Shown here in pieces: positions 1-6,435 of a stretch of 8,789 nucleotides of DNA. A model generated the notes under the pieces. The model did no database searches and had not been told where the DNA came from. It saw only the letters and a list, made by a program, of their open reading frames with translations. The stretch spans positions 1 through 8,789 of the forward strand of contig JAEYAL010000058.1 of NCBI GenBank assembly GCA_023404805.1, read 5' to 3'. The first letter of the stretch is position 1. Every line of letters starts with the position of its first letter. The position numbers and the translations under genes were made by a program. This DNA is from Actinomycetes bacterium. GTDB lineage: Bacteria > Actinomycetota > Thermoleophilia > Solirubrobacterales > Solirubrobacteraceae.

Positions 1-1208
1 GCCGCGGCCTTGCCGCCCAGCAGCTCGGCCACCGACTGGCGGACCGGCTCCGGCGGCGCAGGAGTCGGCACGACCAGCGGCGCGGCCGGCAGGCCGCTGC
101 GGCGGTCGATGTCGATCAGCAGCCCGATGACGGCGAGCAGGATGACCTCGCTCGAGCCGCCGGCCGAGATCAGCGGCAGCGGCACGCCCGTCAGCGGGGC
201 GATGCCGAGCACCGCCCAGATGTTGAGCCCGGCCTGCCACAGCAGGATCGACGAGAGGCCGACGGCGACCAGACGGTCGTAGCCCTCGTCCGTCTCCCGG
301 GCGATGCGCAGCCCCTGCCAGATCATCCAGAGGTAGAGCGCCATGATCACGGACGCGCCGATCAGGCCGACCTCTTCCATGATCACGGGCAGGATGAAGT
401 CGGTCTGCGGCTCCGGGATGAGGTGCTTCTGCAGGCTCTCGCCGATGCCGTGGCCGGTGACGCCGCCGGAGCCGATCGCCATCAGGCCGTTCGTGATCTG
501 GAAGCCCGCGTCGAACCGGTCGGCGAACGGCGCCAGGAACACGGTGAAGCGCTCGATGCGCTCGGGCATCATCAGCGTCAGGACGCCGGCCGCGCTCGCG
601 GCGCCGAGCATCAGGGAGCCGATGATGCGCATCGGCGTGCCGGCCGCGAACAACACGGTCACGACGATCGCGCCGGTCACGAGCGCCGACCCGAGGTCCT
701 GGAGGGCGATCACGGCGAGCGCCCCGCCCACGGTGAGCAGCACCGGCTTGAGCTCGCCCCACGACCGCACCCGCCACGGCTCATGGGCCAGCGCGGCTGC
801 CATATAGAGCACGATCGCCGGCTTGAGCAGCTCGGAGGGCTGCAGCGTGAAGCCACCCGGCAGCACGATCCACTGCTTGGCGCCGTTGATCGTCGGCGTG
901 AGCGGCGTGGGCAGCATCACGAACAGCACGCCGCAGATGCCGATGCCGAGCAGGACCCGCGTGAAGCGGTGCGCCAGCGCGAGCCCTCCGTCGCCTTTGC
1001 GGCCGCCGCGGCCGAGGTGGAACATCAGCGAGAGGCCGATGACGCCGAACAGCGCGGTCTTGGCGAAGTAGCTGAAGGCGCTGCCGGTGCTGGAGCCGTC
1101 GGCGGCGCTGAGGACGGCGAGGCAGCCGATCACCACGAGCGACACCGTGGCGACCGTCAGCTGGTGACGGGGCCGGAGGGCGCCTCTGCGGATCGCTGCC
1201 TGGTCCAT
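1..1208 (-). CDS. ftsW: FtsW, septal SEDS-family peptidoglycan glycosyltransferase (3' end outside window)
   Basis: Polytopic membrane enzyme that polymerises lipid II into glycan strands at the division septum, partnered with FtsI. 402 codons are visible and the frame is still open at the window edge; the family is usually about 380-420 residues or a little longer, so only the cytoplasmic C-terminal tail is probably missing. SEDS signatures in order: NGAKQWI (W113, matching the conserved Trp of RodA), QPSELLKPA (123-131), QDLGSA (170-175), GHGIGESLQKH (252-262), PEPQTDFI with the putative catalytic Asp at D270, EEVGLIG, and PLISAGGSS (345-353), where Ala replaces the commoner Tyr. About ten hydrophobic segments are visible. 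The visible tail after residue 370 is Pro/Ala-rich. The ATG shares one base with the murD stop (TGATG), which fits reinitiation after murD; an AAGGAG lies 29 nt upstream, too far for normal use. RodA is possible by sequence alone, but the dcw context favours FtsW. Confidence 0.95.
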   Translation of the reverse strand, partial: MDQAAIRRGALRPRHQLTVATVSLVVIGCLAVLSAADGSSTGSAFSYFAKTALFGVIGLSLMFHLGRGGRKGDGGLALAHRFTRVLLGIGICGVLFVMLPTPLTPTINGAKQWIVLPGGFTLQPSELLKPAIVLYMAAALAHEPWRVRSWGELKPVLLTVGGALAVIALQDLGSALVTGAIVVTVLFAAGTPMRIIGSLMLGAASAAGVLTLMMPERIERFTVFLAPFADRFDAGFQITNGLMAIGSGGVTGHGIGESLQKHLIPEPQTDFILPVIMEEVGLIGASVIMALYLWMIWQGLRIARETDEGYDRLVAVGLSSILLWQAGLNIWAVLGIAPLTGVPLPLISAGGSSEVILLAVIGLLIDIDRRSGLPAAPLVVPTPAPPEPVRQSVAELLGGKAA

Positions 1209-2536
1209 CACGCGCTGCTTCGCCGCGCGGCGGCCAACTCCTTGAAGTCCTGGCCGCGAATCTCGTAGCTCGGGAACTGGTCCCACGACGCGCACGCCGG
1301 CGAGAGCAAGACGACATCGCCCGAGACGGCCAGCCCGCGGGCCGTCTCGGCGGCGGCCGCCAACGTCCCGCAGCAGTGGATCCGCTCGGGCGGCAACGCG
1401 CCAGCTAGCTCTGCGGCGAGCTGCGGCTCGGCCTCGCCGATCAGCAACACGCTCGCGCAGGCCGCCGCGATCGGATCGCGCAGCGCCTCGAAGGTCTGCC
1501 CTTTGGCGAGGCCCCCCAGGATCAGGTGGACCGGCCGCCCCGGGAACGCCGCCAGCGCCGTCAGGGTCGCGTCGACGTTCGTGGCTTTGGAGTCGTTGAC
1601 CCACAGCACGCCGTCCCACTGCCCCGCCGACTCGAGCCGGTGCGCGACGCCCGGGAACGCCGCGAGCTCCGCGGCGACCTCCTCGACCGGGATCCCGGCG
1701 GCGAGCGTGATCGCCGCGGCCGCCGCCGCGTTCTCGTAGTTGTGGGTGCCGAAGAGCCGCAGGCCGCCAGCCGCCGCGAGCGTCTGCTCGCCGCAGCGCA
1801 CGCAGCCCTCGGCCGTGTCGACGTCGCTGCCGGGCCCGAACCTCACGACCCGCGCGCCGCCCGTGGGCGCGTCGAACCCGACCGGGAGCACGGCCGTGTC
1901 GCCGGCGCCGAGATGCGCGAACAGCCGCAGTTTGGCGTCGCGGTAGGCGTCGAGGGTGCCGTGGCGGTCGAGGTGGTCGGGCGCGAGGTTCAGCAGCGCG
2001 GCCACGTCCGGATGGAAGCCGTCGGCCGCCTCAAGCTGGAACGAGCTGACTTCGAGGACGAGCGTCGTCTCGTCGGTCGTCGATGGCGCCAGCTCGGTGA
2101 GCGCGTAGCCGACGTTGCCGGCCAGCACAACGTCGCGGCCGGCCCGGCGGCAGATCGCCGCGACCAGCTCGGTCGTGGTCGTCTTGCCGTTCGTGCCGGT
2201 GATCGCGAGGACCTGGCCGCGGCTGGCCCGCCAGCCGAGCTCCAGCTCGCCCATCACGGGCAGCCCGGCGGCGCGCGCTGCTTCGAGCACGGGCGCGTGC
2301 CACGGGACGCCGGGCGACGCGACGACGGCGGCCGCTCCGCTCGACTGGAGTTCGGCGAGCCCGTCGGTCCCGAGCACAACCTCACCCGGGAGGCCGTCAG
2401 GCAGCGCCGGGTGGCCGGCGTCGACGCCGGTGACCTGCTCGCCGCGCGCCGCGAGCAGCCGCATCGCCCCCACGCCGGAGCGCGCAAGGCCGACGACCAG
2501 CCACGGGCCGGCCGGGATAGGCGGACGCGCGATCAA
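1208..2536 (-). CDS. murD: MurD, UDP-N-acetylmuramoyl-L-alanine:D-glutamate ligase
   Basis: Cytoplasmic ATP-dependent ligase that adds D-glutamate to UDP-MurNAc-L-Ala. The 442 residues match the family length. An N-terminal Rossmann-like UDP-binding domain begins WLVVGLARSGVGA (12-24). The central ATPase has the P-loop GTNGKTTTTE (114-123, K118), SSFQLE (164-169), NLAPDHLDRHG (183-193) and DAKLRLF with K202 at the usual carbamylated-lysine position. GTHNYENAAAA (263-273) and HRLE (299-302) follow. The C-terminal domain holds NDSKATN (314-320) and SPACASWDQF (412-421). The start is TTG, and no ATG or GTG occurs in this frame between an upstream in-frame stop and the TTG, nor in the first codons that would still keep the Rossmann motif. 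No clear Shine-Dalgarno precedes it. The TTG overlaps the stop of a 35-codon frame by 4 nt (TTGA). A one-base insertion in the CTT repeats just upstream would join murD to an ATG at 2559, so the exact N-terminus is uncertain. The stop overlaps the ftsW start. Confidence 0.96.
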   Translation of the reverse strand: MIARPPIPAGPWLVVGLARSGVGAMRLLAARGEQVTGVDAGHPALPDGLPGEVVLGTDGLAELQSSGAAAVVASPGVPWHAPVLEAARAAGLPVMGELELGWRASRGQVLAITGTNGKTTTTELVAAICRRAGRDVVLAGNVGYALTELAPSTTDETTLVLEVSSFQLEAADGFHPDVAALLNLAPDHLDRHGTLDAYRDAKLRLFAHLGAGDTAVLPVGFDAPTGGARVVRFGPGSDVDTAEGCVRCGEQTLAAAGGLRLFGTHNYENAAAAAAITLAAGIPVEEVAAELAAFPGVAHRLESAGQWDGVLWVNDSKATNVDATLTALAAFPGRPVHLILGGLAKGQTFEALRDPIAAACASVLLIGEAEPQLAAELAGALPPERIHCCGTLAAAAETARGLAVSGDVVLLSPACASWDQFPSYEIRGQDFKELAAARRSSA

Positions 2537-2640
2537 GAAGAAGGAGCAGTGTCGCTCATCGGATCGCGACTCACGCCCGCGCAGCGAGCCAATCGGAGGG
2601 AGCGATCACAGCGATTCAGGACGTCGGCAGTGTCGCTCAT
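2533..2640 (-). other. Possible 35-codon reading frame bridging mraY and murD
   Basis: An ATG overlapping the mraY stop by 4 nt (ATGA) opens a 35-codon frame that ends in a TGA overlapping the murD TTG by 4 nt (TTGA). The predicted peptide begins MSDTADVLNRCDR and ends DPMSDTAPSS; MSDTA occurs twice because a 25-bp repeat recurs 81 bp, or 27 codons, apart. There is no membrane segment, signal peptide or recognisable domain. Third-position GC is 22 of 35 codons, clearly below the neighbouring genes, which argues against a long-established protein. It may be a coupling leader for murD, the displaced N-terminus of murD after a frameshift, or simply non-coding spacer. I do not recognise it and treat it as unproven. 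Confidence 0.3.
2546..2570 (-). repeat. 25-bp perfect direct repeat, inner copy (upstream of murD)
   Basis: This 25-bp sequence is identical to 2627-2651, and the bases flanking each copy differ, so the match is exactly 25 bp. On the minus strand the copy begins GTCGCGATCC and ends GCGACACTGC. It contains an ATG (2559-2557) that opens the short frame MSDTAPSS, ending at the murD TTG. Within the repeat, GTCGC and GCGAC form a weak 5-bp inverted repeat. The copy lies in the mraY-murD gap, outside both conserved proteins. Confidence 0.9.
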
Positions 2641-2651
2641 CGGATCGCGAC
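2627..2651 (-). repeat. 25-bp perfect direct repeat, outer copy (over the mraY stop)
   Basis: Partner of 2546-2570, offset by 81 bp. This copy encodes the last four MraY residues (VAIR), the mraY TGA and ten downstream bases. The inner copy therefore looks like a duplicate of the end of mraY. Recombination or slippage between the copies would delete 81 bp, leaving MraY unchanged and placing the murD TTG 19 nt after the mraY stop. Confidence 0.9.
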
Positions 2652-3623
2652 CGACTGGTCGTAGAGCACGAAGCCGACGGTCGCGAAGACCGAGGCGACG
2701 ATCCAGAACCGCAGGATGATCTTCGTCTCCGACCAGGCCTTCATCTCAAAGTGGTGGTGGATCGGGGCCATCAGGAAGACGCGCCGGCCGAAGGTCTGAA
2801 AGGAGAACACCTGGATGATCACCGAGAGCGCCTCGATCACGAAGACGCCGCCGAGGATGACGAGCAGCAGCTCGGTCTGGGTCATCACGGCGAGGCCGGC
2901 GAGCGCGCCGCCGAGGCCGAGCGACCCCGTATCGCCCATGAAGACGGTCGCCGGAAAGGCGTTGAACCACAGGAAGCCGACGCACGCCCCGGCCACGCAG
3001 GCGGCGAAGAGGGCGAGGTCCTGCTGGCCGCCGACGCCCGCGCAGATCGCGGTGAACGCGAGCGCCACGATCGCCATCGAGCCCGCGGCGAGCCCGTCGA
3101 GGCCGTCCGTCAGGTTCACCGCGTTGGTGGTGCCGGCGACCACGAGGTAGATGAGGATGAGGTACGGGATACCGCCGGCGGCGCCGAGGTCGAGCTGGTA
3201 GTCCACGAACCGCAGACGAAGCACCGGCGGGAGCTCCGCGAGTTCGGTCGCGATCAGCCAGAGGCCGACCGACACGACCACGAGCGAGATCAGCTTGGTG
3301 CGCCCTTTGAGGCCGAGCGACCGGCGCTTGACGAGCTTGACGTAGTCGTCCGAGAAGCCGATCAGGCCGCAGGCGATCGCCGTGGCCCAGGCGCCGACGG
3401 CGCGCCAGTCGCCGGTCGTCAGCACCAGGAACGGCAGCGACAGCGCGAGCAGGATCACGACGCCGCCCATCGTCGGCGTGCCCGCTTTGACGTGGTGGCC
3501 GGCCGGGCCCTCGGCGCGGATGTGCTGCCCGAAGGAGCGTTCGCGCAGGTACTCGATGAAGCGCGGTGAGAGGAAGACGCAGAACAGCAGCGCCGCGGCG
3601 CCTCCGATGACCAGTTCGACCAT
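2637..3623 (-). CDS. mraY: MraY, phospho-N-acetylmuramoyl-pentapeptide-transferase
   Basis: Integral membrane enzyme that transfers phospho-MurNAc-pentapeptide from UDP to undecaprenyl phosphate, making lipid I. It has 328 residues and about ten hydrophobic helices, with family signatures at HHVKAGTPTMGG (43-54), FSDDYVK with the Mg-binding Asp pair D92/D93, NAVNLTDGLDGLA (167-179), FMGDTGSL with D231, and APIHHHFE with the HHH cluster at 289-291. All expected catalytic residues are present. The ATG lies 3 nt after the murF stop (TGA-GCC-ATG). An AGAGGA at 3639-3634, 10 nt upstream inside the end of murF, is a plausible Shine-Dalgarno and supports this start. The last codons and stop lie in the 25-bp direct repeat. 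Confidence 0.98.
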   Translation of the reverse strand: MVELVIGGAAALLFCVFLSPRFIEYLRERSFGQHIRAEGPAGHHVKAGTPTMGGVVILLALSLPFLVLTTGDWRAVGAWATAIACGLIGFSDDYVKLVKRRSLGLKGRTKLISLVVVSVGLWLIATELAELPPVLRLRFVDYQLDLGAAGGIPYLILIYLVVAGTTNAVNLTDGLDGLAAGSMAIVALAFTAICAGVGGQQDLALFAACVAGACVGFLWFNAFPATVFMGDTGSLGLGGALAGLAVMTQTELLLVILGGVFVIEALSVIIQVFSFQTFGRRVFLMAPIHHHFEMKAWSETKIILRFWIVASVFATVGFVLYDQSVAIR

Positions 3624-3626
3624 GGC

Positions 3627-4958
3627 TCAGGCGTCCTCTCGCTGGTTCTGCAGCGCCGCGACGACGACTTCGAGCCCGACGCCGCGGGAGCCTTTCACGA
3701 GCACCGCGTCGCCGCCGCCGATCTCGGACGGCAGCGCCTGCGCCGCCTCGGGCGCGGTCGCGAAGTGCAGGACCGGTCCGGTGAAGCGCGTGGCCGCGCT
3801 GGCTGCGAGCGGGCCGACGGTGGCCAGCAGGCCGACGCCTGCGCCGGATGCCAGCTCGCCGAGCTCAGCGTGCAGCGCCTCTTCGCCGGGGCCGAGCTCG
3901 AGCATGTCGCCCAGGACCGCCACGCGGCGGCCGGCGGGCTCGCGGCGAGAGAGTTCGGTGAGCGCGGCACGCATCGACATCGGGTTGGCGTTGTAGCAGT
4001 CATCGATGATCGTGCTCCCTGCGACCCCTGCGTGCTCGGCGCCGCGTCCTGCGCCCGGCAGCTCCTCCAGCGGGCCCACCGGCTCCAGGCCCGCCGCACG
4101 CACGGCGGCCAGTGCTGCTGCGGCATCCAGCTGCACGTGGGCGGGCCGCCCGGCGAGCCCGAGCGAGGCCGGCAGGGCCTCGACGGTGCTGTCGCCGCCC
4201 GGGCCGAAGGTGACCCACGTCACGCCCTCGCGGCGTGTGTGCGCTGCCAGCAGGGGCTCCCCGGCCGGTGAGATGCCGGTCCCGCCCGGCGGCAGGTGGT
4301 CGAGCAGCGAGCCCTTCTCAGCGGCGATCGCCTCGATCGAGCCCAGCAGCTCCAAGTGCCCCGGGCCGACGTTGACCACGATGCCGATCTCGGGCTCCGC
4401 GATCCGGGCCAGCTCAGCGATCTGACCGGCGCCGCGCATGCCCATCTCGAGCACGAGCAATCTGGTGCCAGCCGGCGCCGCGAGCACGGTCAGCGGCAGT
4501 CCGATCTCGGTGTTGAAGTTCGCGAGGTTGGCATGGGTCGGCACGACGGTCCGCCCCATCGCCGCGATGAGCTCCTTCGTGGTCGTCTTGCCGGTCGAGC
4601 CGGTCACGCCGATCACGGTCGCGCCCGCCGCGCCGAGCTCGCGCCGCCAGGCGGTGGCGAGCTGCTGCAGCGCCAGCAGCGGATCCTGAGCGACGAGCAC
4701 CACGCCAGGCTCGGCGTCGCTTGCCGCCGCCGCATAGTCCGGCCCGACGAGCACGCCCCAGGCGCCGGCGGCGAGCGCCTGCGGCGCGTAGGTCCCGCCA
4801 TCGACCCGGCTCCCGGGCAGGCCGACGAACAGCGCGCCGGGCGTCACCTCGGCAGAGCCGATCACGGCGTGCGTCGGCCCGCTCGCGGCGTCGAGCCCCG
4901 GCCGCGCGATCGTCGCTCCAGCCGCCTCGGCGATCTGCTCGGCCGTCCAGGTCCTCAC
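3627..4958 (-). CDS. murF: MurF, UDP-MurNAc-tripeptide:D-alanyl-D-alanine ligase
   Basis: Cytoplasmic ligase that adds D-Ala-D-Ala to the UDP-MurNAc tripeptide, completing the pentapeptide used by MraY. It has 443 residues, near the lower end of the family. The N-terminal substrate domain includes ALFVGLPGSRVDGGTY (42-57). The ATPase domain has GVTGSTGKTTTKE (117-129, K124), NFNTEIGLPL (147-156), EMGMRGAGQIAEL (171-183), NVGPGHLELLGS (196-207) and AEKGS (213-217). The third domain has IDDCYNANPMSM (318-329), LGDMLELG (349-356) and VLVKGSRGVGLE (419-430). Oddities lie in the middle: the usual NADD-type stretch reads ISPAGEPLL (229-237), the usual GxHNxxN region reads GRPAHVQLDAAAALAA (270-285), and the segment between them looks compressed. 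Start and end signatures are normal, so the enzyme is probably active. The GTG start overlaps the murE TGA by 4 nt (GTGA), with no strong Shine-Dalgarno, so translation is probably coupled to murE. Confidence 0.97.
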   Translation of the reverse strand: MRTWTAEQIAEAAGATIARPGLDAASGPTHAVIGSAEVTPGALFVGLPGSRVDGGTYAPQALAAGAWGVLVGPDYAAAASDAEPGVVLVAQDPLLALQQLATAWRRELGAAGATVIGVTGSTGKTTTKELIAAMGRTVVPTHANLANFNTEIGLPLTVLAAPAGTRLLVLEMGMRGAGQIAELARIAEPEIGIVVNVGPGHLELLGSIEAIAAEKGSLLDHLPPGGTGISPAGEPLLAAHTRREGVTWVTFGPGGDSTVEALPASLGLAGRPAHVQLDAAAALAAVRAAGLEPVGPLEELPGAGRGAEHAGVAGSTIIDDCYNANPMSMRAALTELSRREPAGRRVAVLGDMLELGPGEEALHAELGELASGAGVGLLATVGPLAASAATRFTGPVLHFATAPEAAQALPSEIGGGDAVLVKGSRGVGLEVVVAALQNQREDA

Positions 4959-6397
4959 TTCGCCACGATCCCGGCCAGCAGCTCGCGAGCGACCTGCGCG
5001 TCGTCGAACGGATGGGTCGCGCCGGCGATGGTCTGGCCTTGCTCGTGGCCCTTGCCCGCGATCACGACGACATCGCCAGGCGCCGCTTCGCCAAGCGCGA
5101 AAGCGATGGCCGAGCGGCGGTCGACGATGGCGGTGACGTCCTCGCGGATGATGCCTTCGAGCACGTCGTCGATGATCGCCTGCGGGTCTTCGCTGCGCGG
5201 GTTGTCGCTCGTGACGACCACGACGTCGGCGCCGGATCCGACGGCCTCGCCCATCTCGGGGCGCTTGCCGCGGTCGCGGTCGCCGCCGCAGCCGAAGACG
5301 CAGAGCACGCGGCCATCCGTCAGGGCGCGCGCGGCCGCCAGCACGCGCACGAGCGCGTCGGGCGTGTGGGCGTAGTCGACGTACACCGCGAACGGCTGGC
5401 CCTCGTCGACCGTCTCCATCCGGCCCGGAGCGACCGGCGCTTCACGCAGCCAGCCGGCGGCGTCTTCCAGCGGGATCCCGAGCTGCACGGCGAGGCCGAG
5501 CGCGACGAGCGCGTTGCGCACGTTGAACGGGCCCGGCAGCGGCACGCGCGTGCGGATGCCGTCGACCGTGAAGTCCGTCCCCGCGGCGTCGGCTGCGAGC
5601 TCGGTTGCCCGCATGCTGCCGTCCGGCACAGCGGTGTCGATCGCGACCACGAGCGCGTCAGGGAAGTCGCCGGCGAGGCGCGCGCCGTACTCGTCGTCGA
5701 TATCGACCACTGCGCGGTGCGGCGCTTCGGCGATCAGCAGCCGCTTGGCCTCGAAGTACTCCTCCATTGTCGGATGGAAGTCGAGGTGGTCGCGCGAGAG
5801 GTTGGTGAACGCGACCGCGGCCCAGTCGATCGCGTCAGCGCGATGCAGGCTCATCGCGTGGCTGCTGACCTCCATCACGCACGCCTGGTCGCCGGCCTCG
5901 ACCATCCGCACGAAGAGGTCCTGCAGATCTGGGGATTCCGGCGTGGTCCGCCCGCCCTCCTGGCGGACGCCGCCAACGACCTGCTCGACGGTGCCGATGA
6001 GGCCCGCGGGCTTGCCAGCCGACTGCAGCAGGTGGCGCGTCAGGTAGGCCGTCGTCGTCTTGCCGTTCGTGCCCGTGATGCCGACGACCTCGAGCTTGCG
6101 GGTCGGCTCGCCGGCCAGCAGCGCGGCAGCGGGCGCCGTGGCTACCCGGGCGTCGGCGACCACGAGCTGCGGCACCGGCAGGTCGAGGACGCGCTCCACG
6201 AGCAGGGCCGCCGCCCCACGCTCCACGGCGCCGGCGGCGAAGTCGTGGCCGTCGACCTCGAACCCCGGGATCGCGCAAAACAAGTCGCCAGGCTGAACGG
6301 CGCGGGAGTCGAGCTGGGCGCGGCGCAGGGCCACGTCGCCGGAGCCGTGCAGCGTGCCGAGTCCGGCGAGGTCAGAGAGAGTCGCCACGCCTGACAT
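4955..6397 (-). CDS. murE: MurE, UDP-MurNAc-L-Ala-D-Glu:meso-diaminopimelate ligase
   Basis: Cytoplasmic ligase that adds the third residue of the stem peptide. With the ATG at 6397 it is 480 residues, normal for the family. Seen in order: LDSRAVQPGDLFCAIPG (29-45) in the uridine-binding domain; P-loop GTNGKTTT (109-116, K113); GRTTPESPDLQ (149-159); EVSSHAMSL (176-184); NLSRDHLDFH (199-208); YFEAKRLL with K218 at the carbamylated-lysine position; FNVRNALVAL (291-300); GRMETV (325-330); VDYAHTPDAL (340-349); FGCGGDRDRGKRPEM (368-382); and TSDNPRSEDP (396-405). DNPR is the signature of meso-DAP-adding MurE, so the substrate call is well supported from known family biochemistry. The same frame is open far upstream into ftsI, but there it is an Arg/Asp-rich shadow. 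An in-frame GTG at 6421 is the main alternative start (8 residues longer). The gene follows ftsI after 38 nt containing a hairpin, and overlaps murF. Confidence 0.97.
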   Translation of the reverse strand: MSGVATLSDLAGLGTLHGSGDVALRRAQLDSRAVQPGDLFCAIPGFEVDGHDFAAGAVERGAAALLVERVLDLPVPQLVVADARVATAPAAALLAGEPTRKLEVVGITGTNGKTTTAYLTRHLLQSAGKPAGLIGTVEQVVGGVRQEGGRTTPESPDLQDLFVRMVEAGDQACVMEVSSHAMSLHRADAIDWAAVAFTNLSRDHLDFHPTMEEYFEAKRLLIAEAPHRAVVDIDDEYGARLAGDFPDALVVAIDTAVPDGSMRATELAADAAGTDFTVDGIRTRVPLPGPFNVRNALVALGLAVQLGIPLEDAAGWLREAPVAPGRMETVDEGQPFAVYVDYAHTPDALVRVLAAARALTDGRVLCVFGCGGDRDRGKRPEMGEAVGSGADVVVVTSDNPRSEDPQAIIDDVLEGIIREDVTAIVDRRSAIAFALGEAAPGDVVVIAGKGHEQGQTIAGATHPFDDAQVARELLAGIVAK

Positions 6398-6413
6398 TCC
6401 AGCAGGTCCGTCG

Positions 6414-6435
6414 GCCTCCACACACGGCTGGAGGC
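6414..6435 (-). promoter_or_regulatory. GC-rich hairpin between ftsI and murE
   Basis: On the coding strand GCCTCCA, an 8-nt loop (GCCGTGTG) and TGGAGGC form a perfect 7-bp stem that starts directly after the ftsI stop. No T-run follows, so it is not a typical intrinsic terminator. The 3' arm contains GGAGG, the best Shine-Dalgarno-like sequence before murE, but it lies 17 nt from the ATG. A role in tuning murE translation or in mRNA stability is inference; a chance stem is possible in DNA this GC-rich. Confidence 0.35.

Noticed and set aside
1219..1230. Palindrome CGCCGCGCGGCG near the end of murD, between an AAGGAG and the ftsW start
   Set aside because: It is a short, loop-less GC palindrome inside coding sequence, easily produced by chance at this GC content, and without supporting context.
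423..1268. Plus-strand frame of 281 codons opposite ftsW
   Set aside because: Its composition (Arg, Glu, His, Ala runs) is typical of an antisense shadow; the minus strand encodes FtsW with all SEDS motifs.
781..1317. Minus-strand 178-codon frame overlapping the ftsW and murD junction
   Set aside because: It is an out-of-frame Arg-rich translation covering the ftsW N-terminal half and the murD end; the ftsW frame is clearly the conserved one.
2537..2636. Possible internal promoter for murD in the mraY-murD gap
   Set aside because: A TTGGCT could serve as a -35, but no convincing -10 lies at the right distance, and the repeat and reading frame explain the region as well.
1526..3569. Two overlapping long plus-strand frames opposite murD and mraY
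   Set aside because: Low-complexity charged shadow translations with no motif; the minus strand encodes complete MurD and MraY.
4721..6394. Long plus-strand open frame (557 codons) opposite murE and murF
   Set aside because: It is an antisense shadow of GC-rich coding DNA: Arg/Ala/His/Asp-rich, no domain, fully opposite two clear Mur ligases.
6414..6435. Rho-independent terminator after ftsI
   Set aside because: The stem is real but no T-run follows on the coding strand, and the downstream genes belong to the same pathway and operon.
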